Part shown: piece by piece, positions 17,370-26,528 of the stretch
Position numbering within the stretch: the stretch's first letter is position 1
Layout of the letters: every line of letters begins with the position of its first letter
Assembly (NCBI RefSeq): GCF_022678625.1
Contig: NZ_JALBYQ010000001.1
Coordinates: 1 to 64,000, forward strand
Length of the DNA stretch: 64,000 nucleotides
Direction: 5' to 3'
Source of the DNA: Aliiroseovarius subalbicans
GTDB taxonomy: Bacteria > Pseudomonadota > Alphaproteobacteria > Rhodobacterales > Rhodobacteraceae
Position numbers and translations under genes: made by a program
The notes under the pieces: model-generated
Databases searched by the model: none
What the model saw: the letters and a program-made list of their open reading frames with translations, nothing else
What the model was told of the DNA's origin: nothing

Positions 17370-18364
17370 CCGCCCTCAAACTGACCAATGTCTGCAAATC
17401 CTTCGGTGCCGTTAAGGTTCTGAAGAACATCGACCTTGAAGTGGAGGAAGGTGAGTTCGTCGTCTTCGTCGGCCCCTCGGGTTGCGGCAAATCCACCCTT
17501 TTGCGTGTGATCGCGGGGCTTGAGGACGCGACCGAAGGCACCGTCGAGATCGACGGCGATATCGTGAACCAGACCCCGCCCGCCAAGCGCGGGATCGCGA
17601 TGGTGTTCCAGTCCTACGCGCTGTATCCGCACCTGACGGTGCACGACAACATGGCGCTGGCCTTGAAACAGGAAAAGCAGCCCAAAGATGAGATCGCAGG
17701 GCGGGTCGACAAGGCGTCGAAGATGCTTTCGCTCGACGACTACCTTGACCGGCGCCCCTCCGAATTGTCCGGCGGTCAACGCCAGCGCGTCGCCATCGGC
17801 CGTGCCATCGTGCGCGAACCCAAGCTGTTCTTGTTCGACGAACCCTTGTCCAACCTCGACGCAGCCTTGCGCATGAACACGCGGATCGAGATCGCCAACC
17901 TGCACAGGTCGCTGGACGCCAGCATGATCTATGTGACCCACGACCAGACCGAGGCGATGACTTTGGCCTCCAAGATCGTGGTGCTGCGCGACGGCATGGT
18001 GGTGCAGGTCGGTAGCCCGATGGAGCTTTATAACAACCCCGCCAACCAGTTCGTCGCGGGCTTCCTTGGGGCGCCCTCGATGAATTTCTTTCCCGCGCCC
18101 GTGGTGGGCGGCGCGGACGGGATGAGCGTCGGCATCCGCCCCGAACACCTGCGCATCGCCAGCAAAGGCGGACGCCTCAAGGGTGAAGTCGTGCACGTCG
18201 AGAAGCTGGGCGGCGACACCAACGTGTTGGTAGACGTGGCCGGGGCCGGGCGCATGACTCTGCGTTTGTTCGGGCAGCACCCGATCGACAATGGCGCAAC
18301 GCTGGAAATGGACTACGACGACGCGGACAGCTTCCTGTTCGACGCCGCTGGACACAGGGCCTGA
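17366..18364 (+). CDS. Sugar ABC transporter ATP-binding protein (UgpC/MsmK/MalK type)
   Basis: The 332-residue ATPase energises the transporter. Walker A is GPSGCGKSTLL, the signature LSGGQRQRVAIGRAIV and Walker B LFLFDEPLSNLD, with the H-loop in VTHDQTEAM. The C-terminal third is the TOBE/OB regulatory domain of this group. It is the last gene of the operon. The 125 bases after it hold no gene before the decayed guanylyltransferase. Confidence 0.95.
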   Translation: MTALKLTNVCKSFGAVKVLKNIDLEVEEGEFVVFVGPSGCGKSTLLRVIAGLEDATEGTVEIDGDIVNQTPPAKRGIAMVFQSYALYPHLTVHDNMALALKQEKQPKDEIAGRVDKASKMLSLDDYLDRRPSELSGGQRQRVAIGRAIVREPKLFLFDEPLSNLDAALRMNTRIEIANLHRSLDASMIYVTHDQTEAMTLASKIVVLRDGMVVQVGSPMELYNNPANQFVAGFLGAPSMNFFPAPVVGGADGMSVGIRPEHLRIASKGGRLKGEVVHVEKLGGDTNVLVDVAGAGRMTLRLFGQHPIDNGATLEMDYDDADSFLFDAAGHRA

Positions 18365-18489
18365 CGCTCTGTTCGGGGCGAGTGAACAGATCCTCCACCG
18401 CCTGGGGTTGGCTGCAGGGTGCGTTTCATGACACTGTAGCGTGAAGCCGCCGGGGACCGGAGGTTTGTGCCTGAAGGAGCCCTCGCGCG

Positions 18490-18849
18490 TGATCCATCCC
18501 CGTAATTCTGTGCGGCGGTCAGGGAACCCGGCTCTGGCCTCTGTCGCGCAAAAGCTATCCCAAGCAGTTTGCCACGCTGACGGGTGACGACACGCTGTTT
18601 CAAGTCACCGCGCGGCGTTTGTCCGGCGCGGGTTTCGCGGCACCATTGGTGGTGACCGGAGCCAACTACCGCTTCATTGCACCACAACTGCTGGCTGAGG
18701 CGGGCATCGTCGCGGTGCCGTTTTCGCGAGCCTGGTCCGACCTGGGCAGCTGGGATGCGGTCTGGCGCGCGGAAGATACGGATCCTGCCGGGGTGGCAAC
18801 TTCGATCAAAGCCTGCCCCCTGCTTGAGATTGGCAAGACCGAGGTTTGA
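18490..18849 (+). pseudogene. Remnant of mannose-1-phosphate guanylyltransferase
   Basis: The frame at 18497-18540 reads [15 protein letters not shown], the nucleotide-binding start of ManC/AlgA-type GDP-mannose pyrophosphorylases. A TGA precedes it and no usable start is in frame, as if one base had been inserted after GTG at 18490. At about 18540 one base is missing, shifting the frame into [17 protein letters not shown] and on through [15 protein letters not shown]. The protein then jumps to [16 protein letters not shown], a motif normally some 180 residues further on, and ends soon after. About 117 codons remain of a family normally near 470. The gene is dead at the edge of the exopolysaccharide locus. 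Confidence 0.8.
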
Positions 18850-18887
18850 GTATACCAACAGGGCAGATGGACACGGAGCGATTTCGC

Positions 18888-19898
18888 ATGAGAATACTGG
18901 TCACCGGCACGGCGGGATTTATCGGCTTTCACTTGGCAAAACTGCTGCTGGATGAAGGTCACGTGGTACATGGCTTCGACGCGATGACGGATTACTACGA
19001 CGTCAATCTGAAGCGTCGCCGCCAGCAGATATTGCTGCAATCCCCCGGATTCGACACGACCGAGGCCTATCTGGAAGAGGGAGACGTGTTTCTTGAGGTC
19101 GCCCGCCAGTTCAAGCCAGACGTGATCGTGCACCTCGCCGCCCAGGCCGGCGTGCGCTATTCGTTGGAGAACCCGCGGTCTTATCTGGAAAGCAACATCG
19201 TCGGCACCTTCAACGTGATGGAGGCCGCGCGGGAGCTGGAGGTGGATCACCTGCTGATGGCCTCAACCTCGTCGATCTATGGCGCCAACGAAGTGATGCC
19301 GTTCACCGAGACCGAGAAGGCCGATCACCAGCTGACGTTCTATGCCGCCACCAAGAAGGCGAATGAAAGCATGGGCCATTCCTATGCCCACTTGTGGAAC
19401 CTGCCGACGACGATGTTCCGGTTTTTCACCGTGTACGGCCCATGGGGCCGACCCGATCTGGCGTTTTTCAAGTTCACCGACGCGATCCTGAACGACCGCC
19501 CGATCGACGTCTACAACCACGGCGACATGTATCGCGATTTCACCTATGTCGAAGATCTGGTGCGCGCCATTCGCCTGCTGATCGACGTGCCTCCGGTACG
19601 CCCGGCCACGCCGGAGGATATCGCCCCGGGCGACAGCCTGTCCCCGGTCGCACCCTACCGCGTTGTGAACGTGGGCAATTCCGAGAAGGTGAAGCTTCTC
19701 GATTTCGTCGATGCGATCGAAGAAGCACTGGGGCAGAAGGCCAGCCGCAACTATATGGACATGCAGAAAGGCGACGTGCCGGCCACTTGGGCCGATGCCA
19801 GCCTGCTGCAATCGCTGACCGGATATCGCCCCGCGACGGACCTGCGCGACGGGATCGCGAAGTTCGTGGCCTGGTACCGGGATTACTACGACAAGTGA
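18888..19898 (+). CDS. NAD-dependent nucleotide-sugar epimerase, UDP-glucuronate 4-epimerase type
   Basis: This 336-residue extended SDR enzyme has the NAD motif GTAGFIGFHLAKLLL, the serine region ASTSSIYG and the catalytic FYAATKKANE (Tyr-x3-Lys). RFFTVYGPWGRPDLAFFKFT is typical of UDP-GlcA 4-epimerases (LpsL, Cap1J, WbpP-like), which make UDP-galacturonate for surface polysaccharide. The ATG at 18888 has GGAG nine bases upstream; earlier in-frame starts overlap the pseudogene end. A weak ATCCG-CCTT-CGGAT hairpin follows the stop. Confidence 0.88.
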   Translation: MRILVTGTAGFIGFHLAKLLLDEGHVVHGFDAMTDYYDVNLKRRRQQILLQSPGFDTTEAYLEEGDVFLEVARQFKPDVIVHLAAQAGVRYSLENPRSYLESNIVGTFNVMEAARELEVDHLLMASTSSIYGANEVMPFTETEKADHQLTFYAATKKANESMGHSYAHLWNLPTTMFRFFTVYGPWGRPDLAFFKFTDAILNDRPIDVYNHGDMYRDFTYVEDLVRAIRLLIDVPPVRPATPEDIAPGDSLSPVAPYRVVNVGNSEKVKLLDFVDAIEEALGQKASRNYMDMQKGDVPATWADASLLQSLTGYRPATDLRDGIAKFVAWYRDYYDK

Positions 19899-19960
19899 TG
19901 AGATCCGCCTTCGGATTTACACCCAAGAGAATAATAAGCCCCCGTTAAGACAAGTTAAGG

Positions 19961-19988
19961 TTGTGTCGCCCTTCTGATCGTGTACTCT
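19961..19988 (+). promoter_or_regulatory. Candidate promoter for the wbpA operon
   Basis: TTGTGT (19961-19966), a 16-base spacer and TACTCT (19983-19988) resemble a sigma-70 promoter 44 bases before wbpA. The region is locally AT-rich. The match is moderate. Confidence 0.35.
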
Positions 19989-20031
19989 ACCCTCGGTTGC
20001 GATCCGGTTTGCGCCGGTCGGAGAGGGGACC

Positions 20032-21351
20032 ATGACGACAATAACGGCAGACACATGCGATTTTACCGCGCGAGTCCAGGAAAGAACGGCGGTCGTCGGC
20101 ATCCTTGGACTGGGTTATGTTGGTATTCCCCTGGCCCTGTCCGTAGCGCGAGCAGGTTTCAAGGTTGTCGGTTTTGACGTGTTGGAAGCGCGTGTTTCGC
20201 AGCTGAACAATGATGAAAGCCCAATCAAGCATATTTCCGGGACCGAAATCGCTGGTTTGCGCGCGGCGGGGTTCGAGGCGACGACGGATTTCGCGCGCAG
20301 CGCGGAGTGCGATGCGCTGATCATCTGCGTGCCGACACCGCTGAGCGAACACCGCGAGCCGGATCTCAGTTTTGTCATGGCCACGATGGACAGCATCGCG
20401 CCTTACCTTCGGGCGGGCCAACTTCTCAGCCTGGAAAGCACGACCTGGCCAGGCACGACGAAAGAGGTCTTGCTTCCCTATGTCGAAAACGCGGGTTTGA
20501 ATGTGGGGCAGGATTTCTACCTGGTCTATTCACCCGAACGCGAAGATCCAGGCAATCCGCATTTCTCGAACCAGATGATCCCGAAGGTCGCGGGTGGCCA
20601 TTCGAAAGCCTGCCTTGAAGCCGCTGTCGCGTTTTATGGCTCCTTCATCGACACCATCGTGCCGGTCAGTTCAACTGAAGCTTCAGAGATGGTGAAGCTG
20701 CTGGAAAACATCCACCGCTCGATCAACATTGGCTTGGTGAACGAGATGAAGATCGTCGCCGACCGTATGGGGCTGGACATCTTCGAAGTGATCGACGCGG
20801 CCAAGACCAAACCATTTGGCTTTACCGCCTATTACCCCGGTCCGGGGATCGGAGGGCACTGCATACCGATTGACCCGTTCTACCTGACCTGGAAGGCGCG
20901 GGAATACGGGCTTCACACGCGCTTTATCGAACTGGCGGGCGAGATCAACGCGGGCATGCCGCAATACGTCGTCAACAAGACAGTGCGCGCGCTGAACGAA
21001 GCGGGAAAATCGCTGAACGGCGCCAAGGTGCTGGCGCTGGGCATTGCCTATAAACGTGACGTGGATGATATGCGCGAAAGCCCCTCGGTCTTCGTGATGG
21101 AGCTGTTACGCGACTGGGGTGTTGACGTGGCTTATTCGGACCCGAACGTGCCGGTTTTCCCGGAAATGCGTGAACATGATTTCGACCTGTCATCGGTCGA
21201 TCTCAGCTCGGAAACACTGGCTGGGTTCGACGCTGTGATCCTTCTGACCGACCACAGCGAATTCGACTACGACATGATCAAGGAACATGCGCCGATCCTG
21301 GTGGATACGCGCGGGAAGTATCGTGGCGACGATGCAGTTGTGCGCGCCTGA
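20032..21351 (+). CDS. wbpA: UDP-N-acetyl-D-glucosamine 6-dehydrogenase, WbpA type
   Basis: The 439-residue enzyme oxidises C6 of UDP-GlcNAc to the uronic acid with two [21 protein letters not shown] binds [21 protein letters not shown] belongs to the central domain, and [16 protein letters not shown] contains the catalytic Cys. It leads a WbpA-B-D-E series, which fixes the substrate better than homology alone. A GGAGAGGGG ribosome site lies before the ATG. Part of the cytoplasmic sugar-nucleotide supply for the exopolysaccharide. Confidence 0.9.
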   Translation: MTTITADTCDFTARVQERTAVVGILGLGYVGIPLALSVARAGFKVVGFDVLEARVSQLNNDESPIKHISGTEIAGLRAAGFEATTDFARSAECDALIICVPTPLSEHREPDLSFVMATMDSIAPYLRAGQLLSLESTTWPGTTKEVLLPYVENAGLNVGQDFYLVYSPEREDPGNPHFSNQMIPKVAGGHSKACLEAAVAFYGSFIDTIVPVSSTEASEMVKLLENIHRSINIGLVNEMKIVADRMGLDIFEVIDAAKTKPFGFTAYYPGPGIGGHCIPIDPFYLTWKAREYGLHTRFIELAGEINAGMPQYVVNKTVRALNEAGKSLNGAKVLALGIAYKRDVDDMRESPSVFVMELLRDWGVDVAYSDPNVPVFPEMREHDFDLSSVDLSSETLAGFDAVILLTDHSEFDYDMIKEHAPILVDTRGKYRGDDAVVRA

Positions 21352-21363
21352 GGAGTTCACGCC

Positions 21364-22311
21364 ATGACCAAGAATTACGCTCTGATCGGTGCGGCCGGAT
21401 ACATCGCGCCCCGTCACCTGAAGGCCATTAAGGAAACCGGCGGCAATCTGGCAGTGGCCTATGACGTGAACGACAGCGTCGGCATCATGGACAGCCATTT
21501 CCCCGATGCGGCCTTTTTCACCGAATTCGAACGCTTCGACGCCCATGTCGCCGACCTGCACCGGGCCGGGCAGGGGATCGGCTATGTCGGGATCTGTTCG
21601 CCGAACTACCTGCACAAATCGCACATGTCCTTTGCCTTGCGCGCAGGGGCTGACGCGATCTGTGAAAAACCGCTGGTGCTGGCGCCGTCGGACATCGACG
21701 ACCTTGAGGCGCTTGAGGCGGACACTGGCAAGCGCATCAATTCGATCCTGCAACTGCGTTTACACCAATCCATCATCGCGCTGCGCGACAAGGTCGCCAA
21801 TGGGCCCAAGGACAAGGTCTATGACGTCGACCTGGGCTACTTCACCTCGCGCGGGGCGTGGTATCATGCGTCCTGGAAGGGGCTGGCGCACAAGTCCGGC
21901 GGCATCGCCACCAACATCGGCGTGCATTTCTATGACATGCTCAGCTTCGTCTTCGGCCCGGTGCGCGATAACATCGTGCATCACCGTGGCCCGGACGCAG
22001 CAGCGGGATATATCGAGCTGGAGCAAGCGCGGGTGCGCTGGGTGCTGTCGATCAACCGCGATCACCTGCCGCCACATACCCCGGCGGGTCAGACCACGCA
22101 CCGGTCGATCACCGTCGAAGGCGAAGAGATCGAGTTTTCGGGCGGCTTCACCGACCTGCACACCGCAAGCTATCAGAACGTGTTGGACGGGAACGGCTAT
22201 GGTCTGGACGTCGTGCGCCCGTCGATCGAGCTGGTCAGCCACATCCGCACCGCGCCGATCGAACTGGGCCGCGGCGAACAGCACCCGGATATCGCAAAGG
22301 TTCTGTGCTGA
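21364..22311 (+). CDS. wbpB: UDP-GlcNAc-uronate 3-dehydrogenase, WbpB type
   Basis: A 315-residue Gfo/Idh/MocA enzyme starting MTKNYALIGAAGYIAPRHLK, a start typical of WbpB/WlbA, with CEKPLVL as the cofactor Lys motif and NIGVHFYDML. WbpB oxidises the 3-hydroxyl of UDP-GlcNAcA, giving the 3-keto sugar for transamination by WbpE. It starts 12 bases after wbpA and overlaps the acetyltransferase start by one base (TGATG). Confidence 0.9.
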   Translation: MTKNYALIGAAGYIAPRHLKAIKETGGNLAVAYDVNDSVGIMDSHFPDAAFFTEFERFDAHVADLHRAGQGIGYVGICSPNYLHKSHMSFALRAGADAICEKPLVLAPSDIDDLEALEADTGKRINSILQLRLHQSIIALRDKVANGPKDKVYDVDLGYFTSRGAWYHASWKGLAHKSGGIATNIGVHFYDMLSFVFGPVRDNIVHHRGPDAAAGYIELEQARVRWVLSINRDHLPPHTPAGQTTHRSITVEGEEIEFSGGFTDLHTASYQNVLDGNGYGLDVVRPSIELVSHIRTAPIELGRGEQHPDIAKVLC

Positions 22312-22883
22312 TGATCGACCCGACCGCCTTCGTGCATGAAAGCGCCTATGTCGACATGCCGAGCGTGATCGGCGCCGGCAGCAAGATCTGGCATTTCGTG
22401 CATGTCCTGCCGGACACGGTGGTTGGGAAGAACTGCGTGCTGGGTCAGAACGTGATGGCCGGGCCGAACGTGACCATCGGCGACGGCTGCAAGGTGCAGA
22501 ACAACGTCGCGCTTTATAAGGGTGTGACGCTGGAACAGGACGTGTTCTGTGGTCCCTCCTGCGTGTTCACCAACGTGCTCACGCCCCGCGCTCATGTCGA
22601 GCGCAAGGACGAGTTCGGCGAGACCTTGGTCAAACGCGGCAGCACGATCGGGGCGAATGCCACCATCGTCTGCGGCAACACGCTGGGGCAATACTGCATG
22701 ATCGCGGCGGGCGCTGTCGTGACCGCCGACGTGCCCGATTTTGCCCTGATGGCGGGCATCCCGGCGCGCCGGATCGGTTGGGTCAGCCGGGCGGGGGACC
22801 GCCTGGGCGCAGACCTGGTCTGCCCGCGCACAGGCGAGCAATACGAAGACGTAAACGGCACACTTCGGATCGTCGGGGGTTAG
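22311..22883 (+). CDS. wbpD: UDP-3-amino-GlcNAc-uronate N-acetyltransferase, WbpD type
   Basis: At 190 residues this is a left-handed beta-helix acyltransferase with hexapeptide repeats (VGKNCVLGQNVMAGPNVTIG and onward). WbpD adds acetyl to the 3-amino group made by WbpE. The ATG at 22311 overlaps the wbpB stop and has AAAGG nine bases upstream. The C-terminal CPRTGEQYEDVNGTLRI tail resembles WbpD/WlbB proteins. The order wbpA-B-D-E matches the P. aeruginosa O5 pathway. Confidence 0.9.
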   Translation: MIDPTAFVHESAYVDMPSVIGAGSKIWHFVHVLPDTVVGKNCVLGQNVMAGPNVTIGDGCKVQNNVALYKGVTLEQDVFCGPSCVFTNVLTPRAHVERKDEFGETLVKRGSTIGANATIVCGNTLGQYCMIAAGAVVTADVPDFALMAGIPARRIGWVSRAGDRLGADLVCPRTGEQYEDVNGTLRIVGG

Positions 22884-22887
22884 CCGC

Positions 22888-23973
22888 ATGCAGTTCATCG
22901 ACCTCGCAGCCCAACAGGATCGATTGCGCCGAGAAATTGAAGGCGGCATTGCCCGCGTTCTGGCGCATGGCAAATACATCCTTGGCCCCGAGGTTGCCGA
23001 GCTGGAAGAGAGGCTGGTCGATTATACGGGTGCCGCCCATTGCATCACGGTTGCCAACGGCACCGACGCGCTGCAAATCGCCTTGATGGCGCTGGGCGTG
23101 GGGCCGGGGGATGAGGTGATCACGCCGGGGTTTTCCTATATCGCCACCGCCGAAACCGTAGCCCTCCTGGGCGCAAAACCGGTCTATGTTGATATCGACC
23201 CGGTGTCCTACAACCTGGACCCAGCTCTGTTGGAGGCCGCGATCACCGACAAGACCCACGCGATCATCCCGGTATCGCTCTATGGCCAATGCGCTGATTT
23301 TGATACGATAAATGCAGTTGCGACGCGCCATGATCTGCCGGTGATCGAGGATGGCGCGCAAAGCTTCGGCGCGACCTACAAGGGGCGCAAGTCCTGCAAT
23401 CTGAGCACCATCGGCTGCACCAGTTTTTTCCCGTCCAAACCGCTTGGCTGCTACGGCGACGGCGGCGCGATCTTCACCAGCGACCCAGAGCTTGCCCTGC
23501 GCCTGCGCCAGATCGCCCGCCACGGCCAGGACCGACGCTACCACCACATCCGCGTCGGCGTGAACAGCCGGCTGGACACGATCCAGGCGGCGATCCTGTT
23601 GCCCAAACTGGCGATCCTGGACGACGAGATCGAGAAACGCCAGGCGGTCGCGGCCCGCTACATGGATGGGCTTACGGGGCTAAACAGGCTGCAACTGCCC
23701 CAGATCGCCGACCACAACATCAGCGCCTGGGCGCAATTCACCGTGCGTGTCAAAGACCGCGCCGGGGTTCAGAAAGCCCTGACCGAAGCCAGCATCCCGA
23801 CCGCCGTGCACTACCCCCTTCCGCTGAACCGCCAACCCGCGGTCGCGGACGACAATTCTGTGCTGCCACGGGGCGAGATCGCCGCGCAGGAGGTCATGAG
23901 CTTGCCGATGCACCCGTATCTGTCGGAGTTTGACCAACACCATATCGTTGCAGCGCTGCGCGCGTCGTGTTGA
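22888..23973 (+). CDS. wbpE: DegT/DnrJ/EryC1 aminotransferase, WbpE type
   Basis: This 361-residue PLP enzyme transfers the amino group to the 3-keto sugar from WbpB. GTDALQIALMALGVGPGDEV, EDGAQSFGATYKG and the PLP-lysine stretch FFPSKPLGCYGDGGA are visible. Length is normal. It begins five bases after wbpD, and its end overlaps the flippase start. With WbpA, B and D it completes synthesis of UDP-GlcNAc(3NAc)A. Confidence 0.93.
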   Translation: MQFIDLAAQQDRLRREIEGGIARVLAHGKYILGPEVAELEERLVDYTGAAHCITVANGTDALQIALMALGVGPGDEVITPGFSYIATAETVALLGAKPVYVDIDPVSYNLDPALLEAAITDKTHAIIPVSLYGQCADFDTINAVATRHDLPVIEDGAQSFGATYKGRKSCNLSTIGCTSFFPSKPLGCYGDGGAIFTSDPELALRLRQIARHGQDRRYHHIRVGVNSRLDTIQAAILLPKLAILDDEIEKRQAVAARYMDGLTGLNRLQLPQIADHNISAWAQFTVRVKDRAGVQKALTEASIPTAVHYPLPLNRQPAVADDNSVLPRGEIAAQEVMSLPMHPYLSEFDQHHIVAALRASC

Positions 23974-25238
23974 GTGGCGTGCTCCATAGGCTGACGGATC
24001 CGTTCCGTCATGGTTTTGTTCGAGACGTAGGCATTTTGACCGGGGGCACAGTCGCTGCGCAAGCCATCGCTGTTTTGGCCTTGCCGATCCTGACAAGGCT
24101 GTATGCACCAGACGATTTCAGCCTTTTCGCGGTATATCTGGCGTTGGTTTCGATTTTTTCGACCATCGGATGTCTGCGTTACAACATTGCTGTTCCGCTG
24201 CCCAAGGAAGACACGGACGGAATGAATGTGCTGGTGGTCAGCCTCCTGTCTGCGACCGGGGTCAGCATGATACTGGCCCTTCCGGTGTTGATTGCACCCA
24301 GAAGTGTTGCGGAGCTGTTGGGGTTAACTGATCTTGCCCCCCTCCTGTGGTTGGTCCCGATCAGCGTCTGGGCGGCATCGATTTACACGGGATTGCAATA
24401 CTGGGCCTCTCGGAAAAAGCAATTTGGGTTGATCACGAAAACCCGCATCACCCGGTCTGCGGGGGGCGTTGGGGCTCAGTTGAGCCTTGGCGCGTTCGGC
24501 AGCGGTGGTTTGGGTTTGTTGTTCGGTCAGACCCTGAATAACTCTCTGGGAATTGTTGGTCTGGCCCGGTCAATTTTGCGTCGGGATCAAACGGCGTTGC
24601 GCGCTGTCAACCGCGAGGGGTTGCGTCGCAACGCACGAACGTACCGGCGTTTTCCACTTTTTTCGGTGCCCGAGGCGCTTTTCAATACCGCTGGCCTACA
24701 GGTTCCAATCATGATCATCGCAGCAATTGCTGCCGGCCCCGAGGCGGGGTTCGTGCTTCTGGCGATGCGCGTGATGGGGCTACCGATGGCCTTGATCGGA
24801 AGTTCGGTCGCGCAGGTCTTTCTGACCGAGGCTCCGCAAGAGCTGAACAAGGGCAGATTGGGCGACTTCACACGAAAAACCATGAAAAGGCTTCTTGGCA
24901 TAGGGGCGGCGCCTCTGTGCCTTGTCGGGGCGGTTTCACCTTTCCTGTTCGCACCCCTGTTTGGCGATGAATGGGGCAGGGCCGGGGTGCTGGTCGCATG
25001 GATGACGCCGTGGTTCATCCTGCAATTCGTGGCCTCGCCCGTGTCAATGGCGCTGCATGTGACCGGGCAGCAATTCGTCGCGATGTTTTTGCAGGCCTTC
25101 GGCCTGGTCTCGCGGGTGGGGGCCGTGCTGTGCGCGATGGCCTATGCCCCCGATTACATTGCGGAGATCTATGCTCTGTCAGGTGCGGTGTTCTACGGGG
25201 TGTATCTTTGGATTGTCATTCGGGTGGTGAAAAAATGA
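23967..25238 (+). CDS. Polysaccharide flippase, Wzx-like
   Basis: A 423-residue integral membrane protein with about 12 hydrophobic segments, of the MATE/MVF-type oligosaccharide flippase superfamily. GGTVAAQAIAVLALPILTRLY, with its PxLTRLY, is the typical N-terminal helix end. It should flip the lipid-linked repeat unit to the periplasm. The start is GTG at 23967 or TTG at 23970, both overlapping the wbpE stop. Wzy follows with an ATGA overlap, the expected Wzx/Wzy arrangement. Confidence 0.85.
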   Translation: MLSGVLHRLTDPFRHGFVRDVGILTGGTVAAQAIAVLALPILTRLYAPDDFSLFAVYLALVSIFSTIGCLRYNIAVPLPKEDTDGMNVLVVSLLSATGVSMILALPVLIAPRSVAELLGLTDLAPLLWLVPISVWAASIYTGLQYWASRKKQFGLITKTRITRSAGGVGAQLSLGAFGSGGLGLLFGQTLNNSLGIVGLARSILRRDQTALRAVNREGLRRNARTYRRFPLFSVPEALFNTAGLQVPIMIIAAIAAGPEAGFVLLAMRVMGLPMALIGSSVAQVFLTEAPQELNKGRLGDFTRKTMKRLLGIGAAPLCLVGAVSPFLFAPLFGDEWGRAGVLVAWMTPWFILQFVASPVSMALHVTGQQFVAMFLQAFGLVSRVGAVLCAMAYAPDYIAEIYALSGAVFYGVYLWIVIRVVKK

Positions 25239-26515
25239 GGAACCACAAGACGGCATTTCAAAACGCAAGTTACACGTTCCTATTGCTGTTCATTGTTACA
25301 ACTGCGGCGTCTCAGGCAACCACAAGTTTTCATTACTCTGTAATGGTTCTTGTTCGGTCTGTCGGCCTTGCCGCACTTACCGTCATTCTTGTTTTATACC
25401 TCTTGAAGGCATCACAAACTCTGAGAGTCTCACGGCAAGTGTTCGCTTTGGGAATAGTCTATTCTTTCCTGTTGTTTTGGGGCCTTGGTTTTAGTCTTTT
25501 CACGGGTGGGTTTTCATTCTTTGTTGAAGACAGGAACCTACCAGTATTTCTCGCGATATCAGTCGTCTATGGGTTCGCCCTTTTGGCGCTGCTCACCGGT
25601 TTTCAGAAACAAGAGGGTGCAACCTCAAACGTAATATCCCCCCTGCTGCTCTACTTTTTTACCTCGTTCCTAACAATGGTCGCGGCTGGTGGTGTCTCTC
25701 CAGGATTTCCCCCCAGGATAATGTTCGGGCAGGTGAACGATGTCGCGATTTCGTACTCGCAAGGGTTCTCTGGCTTTTACGCGATGGGGGGGGTTTTTCT
25801 CTATTCCCTGGCGAATGATGCAACGCGTGGCGTCAGTTTGTTTTTTTTCACATCCTCGGTTGTTTTCTTCTCACTCTCGATGCTGGGGGGGGCACGAGGA
25901 GACTTCTTAGCCGGGATTATCGCGCTCGCCTTTTTCGTTCTACGAAACCCAAGATTTCAAAACATCGTTGTGATCGGCGGGGCCGCTTTGTTGGCCCTCG
26001 TATATGTATTTCAGAGCGGAATCTGGGAAGATATAGTTGTTTTCAAGAGGTTGTTGGTCTTGGCGGATGGCAACTTTGGACAACGCGATATTCTGGCGGA
26101 TCAGGCGATTTCTTTGTTGCGAGAACAGCCAGTTTGTTTGGCATTGGGCTGTGGTTTCAACTTTTTCCAATCCTATTGGGGCTTCGAGTACGGACTTTAC
26201 CCCCACAACGCATTCCTTGAGGCTGTGGTAACGTTTGGCTTGCCGGTTGGCGGAGGCCTGGTTCTGTTGTCTTTACTGGGGTTGGCAATCTCGTTTCTTG
26301 GGTGGGGTGCAAGAAACCCAGTCTTCTACCTTTTGTTGGTGCAATACCTGACAATGCTGAAAAGCGGCAGCTTGCTTGGATTCACAAGTCTACCCTTGCT
26401 CGTCGTTTTCGCGATGTTTGGGTTTGACTGGTTGATCCGGCGACCGGGCCTTCCTGTGGAAAACCATTTTCGGCAAACCGCGTCTCCCGCACTCGGCAAT
26501 GATCACTCATCTTAG
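25235..26515 (+). CDS. Polysaccharide polymerase, Wzy-like membrane protein
   Basis: This 426-residue protein is almost wholly hydrophobic, about 10-12 membrane segments, with a hydrophilic loop around residues 255-320. Wzy polymerases share topology, not sequence, so the call rests on that, length, and position after Wzx. EYGLYPHNAFLEAVVTFG, with its PHN(x)2LE pattern, is seen in O-antigen ligase/Wzy proteins. The gene is clearly richer in A and T than its surroundings, common for Wzy and suggesting transfer. The ATG at 25235 overlaps the Wzx stop. Confidence 0.75.
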   Translation: MRNHKTAFQNASYTFLLLFIVTTAASQATTSFHYSVMVLVRSVGLAALTVILVLYLLKASQTLRVSRQVFALGIVYSFLLFWGLGFSLFTGGFSFFVEDRNLPVFLAISVVYGFALLALLTGFQKQEGATSNVISPLLLYFFTSFLTMVAAGGVSPGFPPRIMFGQVNDVAISYSQGFSGFYAMGGVFLYSLANDATRGVSLFFFTSSVVFFSLSMLGGARGDFLAGIIALAFFVLRNPRFQNIVVIGGAALLALVYVFQSGIWEDIVVFKRLLVLADGNFGQRDILADQAISLLREQPVCLALGCGFNFFQSYWGFEYGLYPHNAFLEAVVTFGLPVGGGLVLLSLLGLAISFLGWGARNPVFYLLLVQYLTMLKSGSLLGFTSLPLLVVFAMFGFDWLIRRPGLPVENHFRQTASPALGNDHSS

Positions 26516-26528
26516 GGTCCGACCTGTA

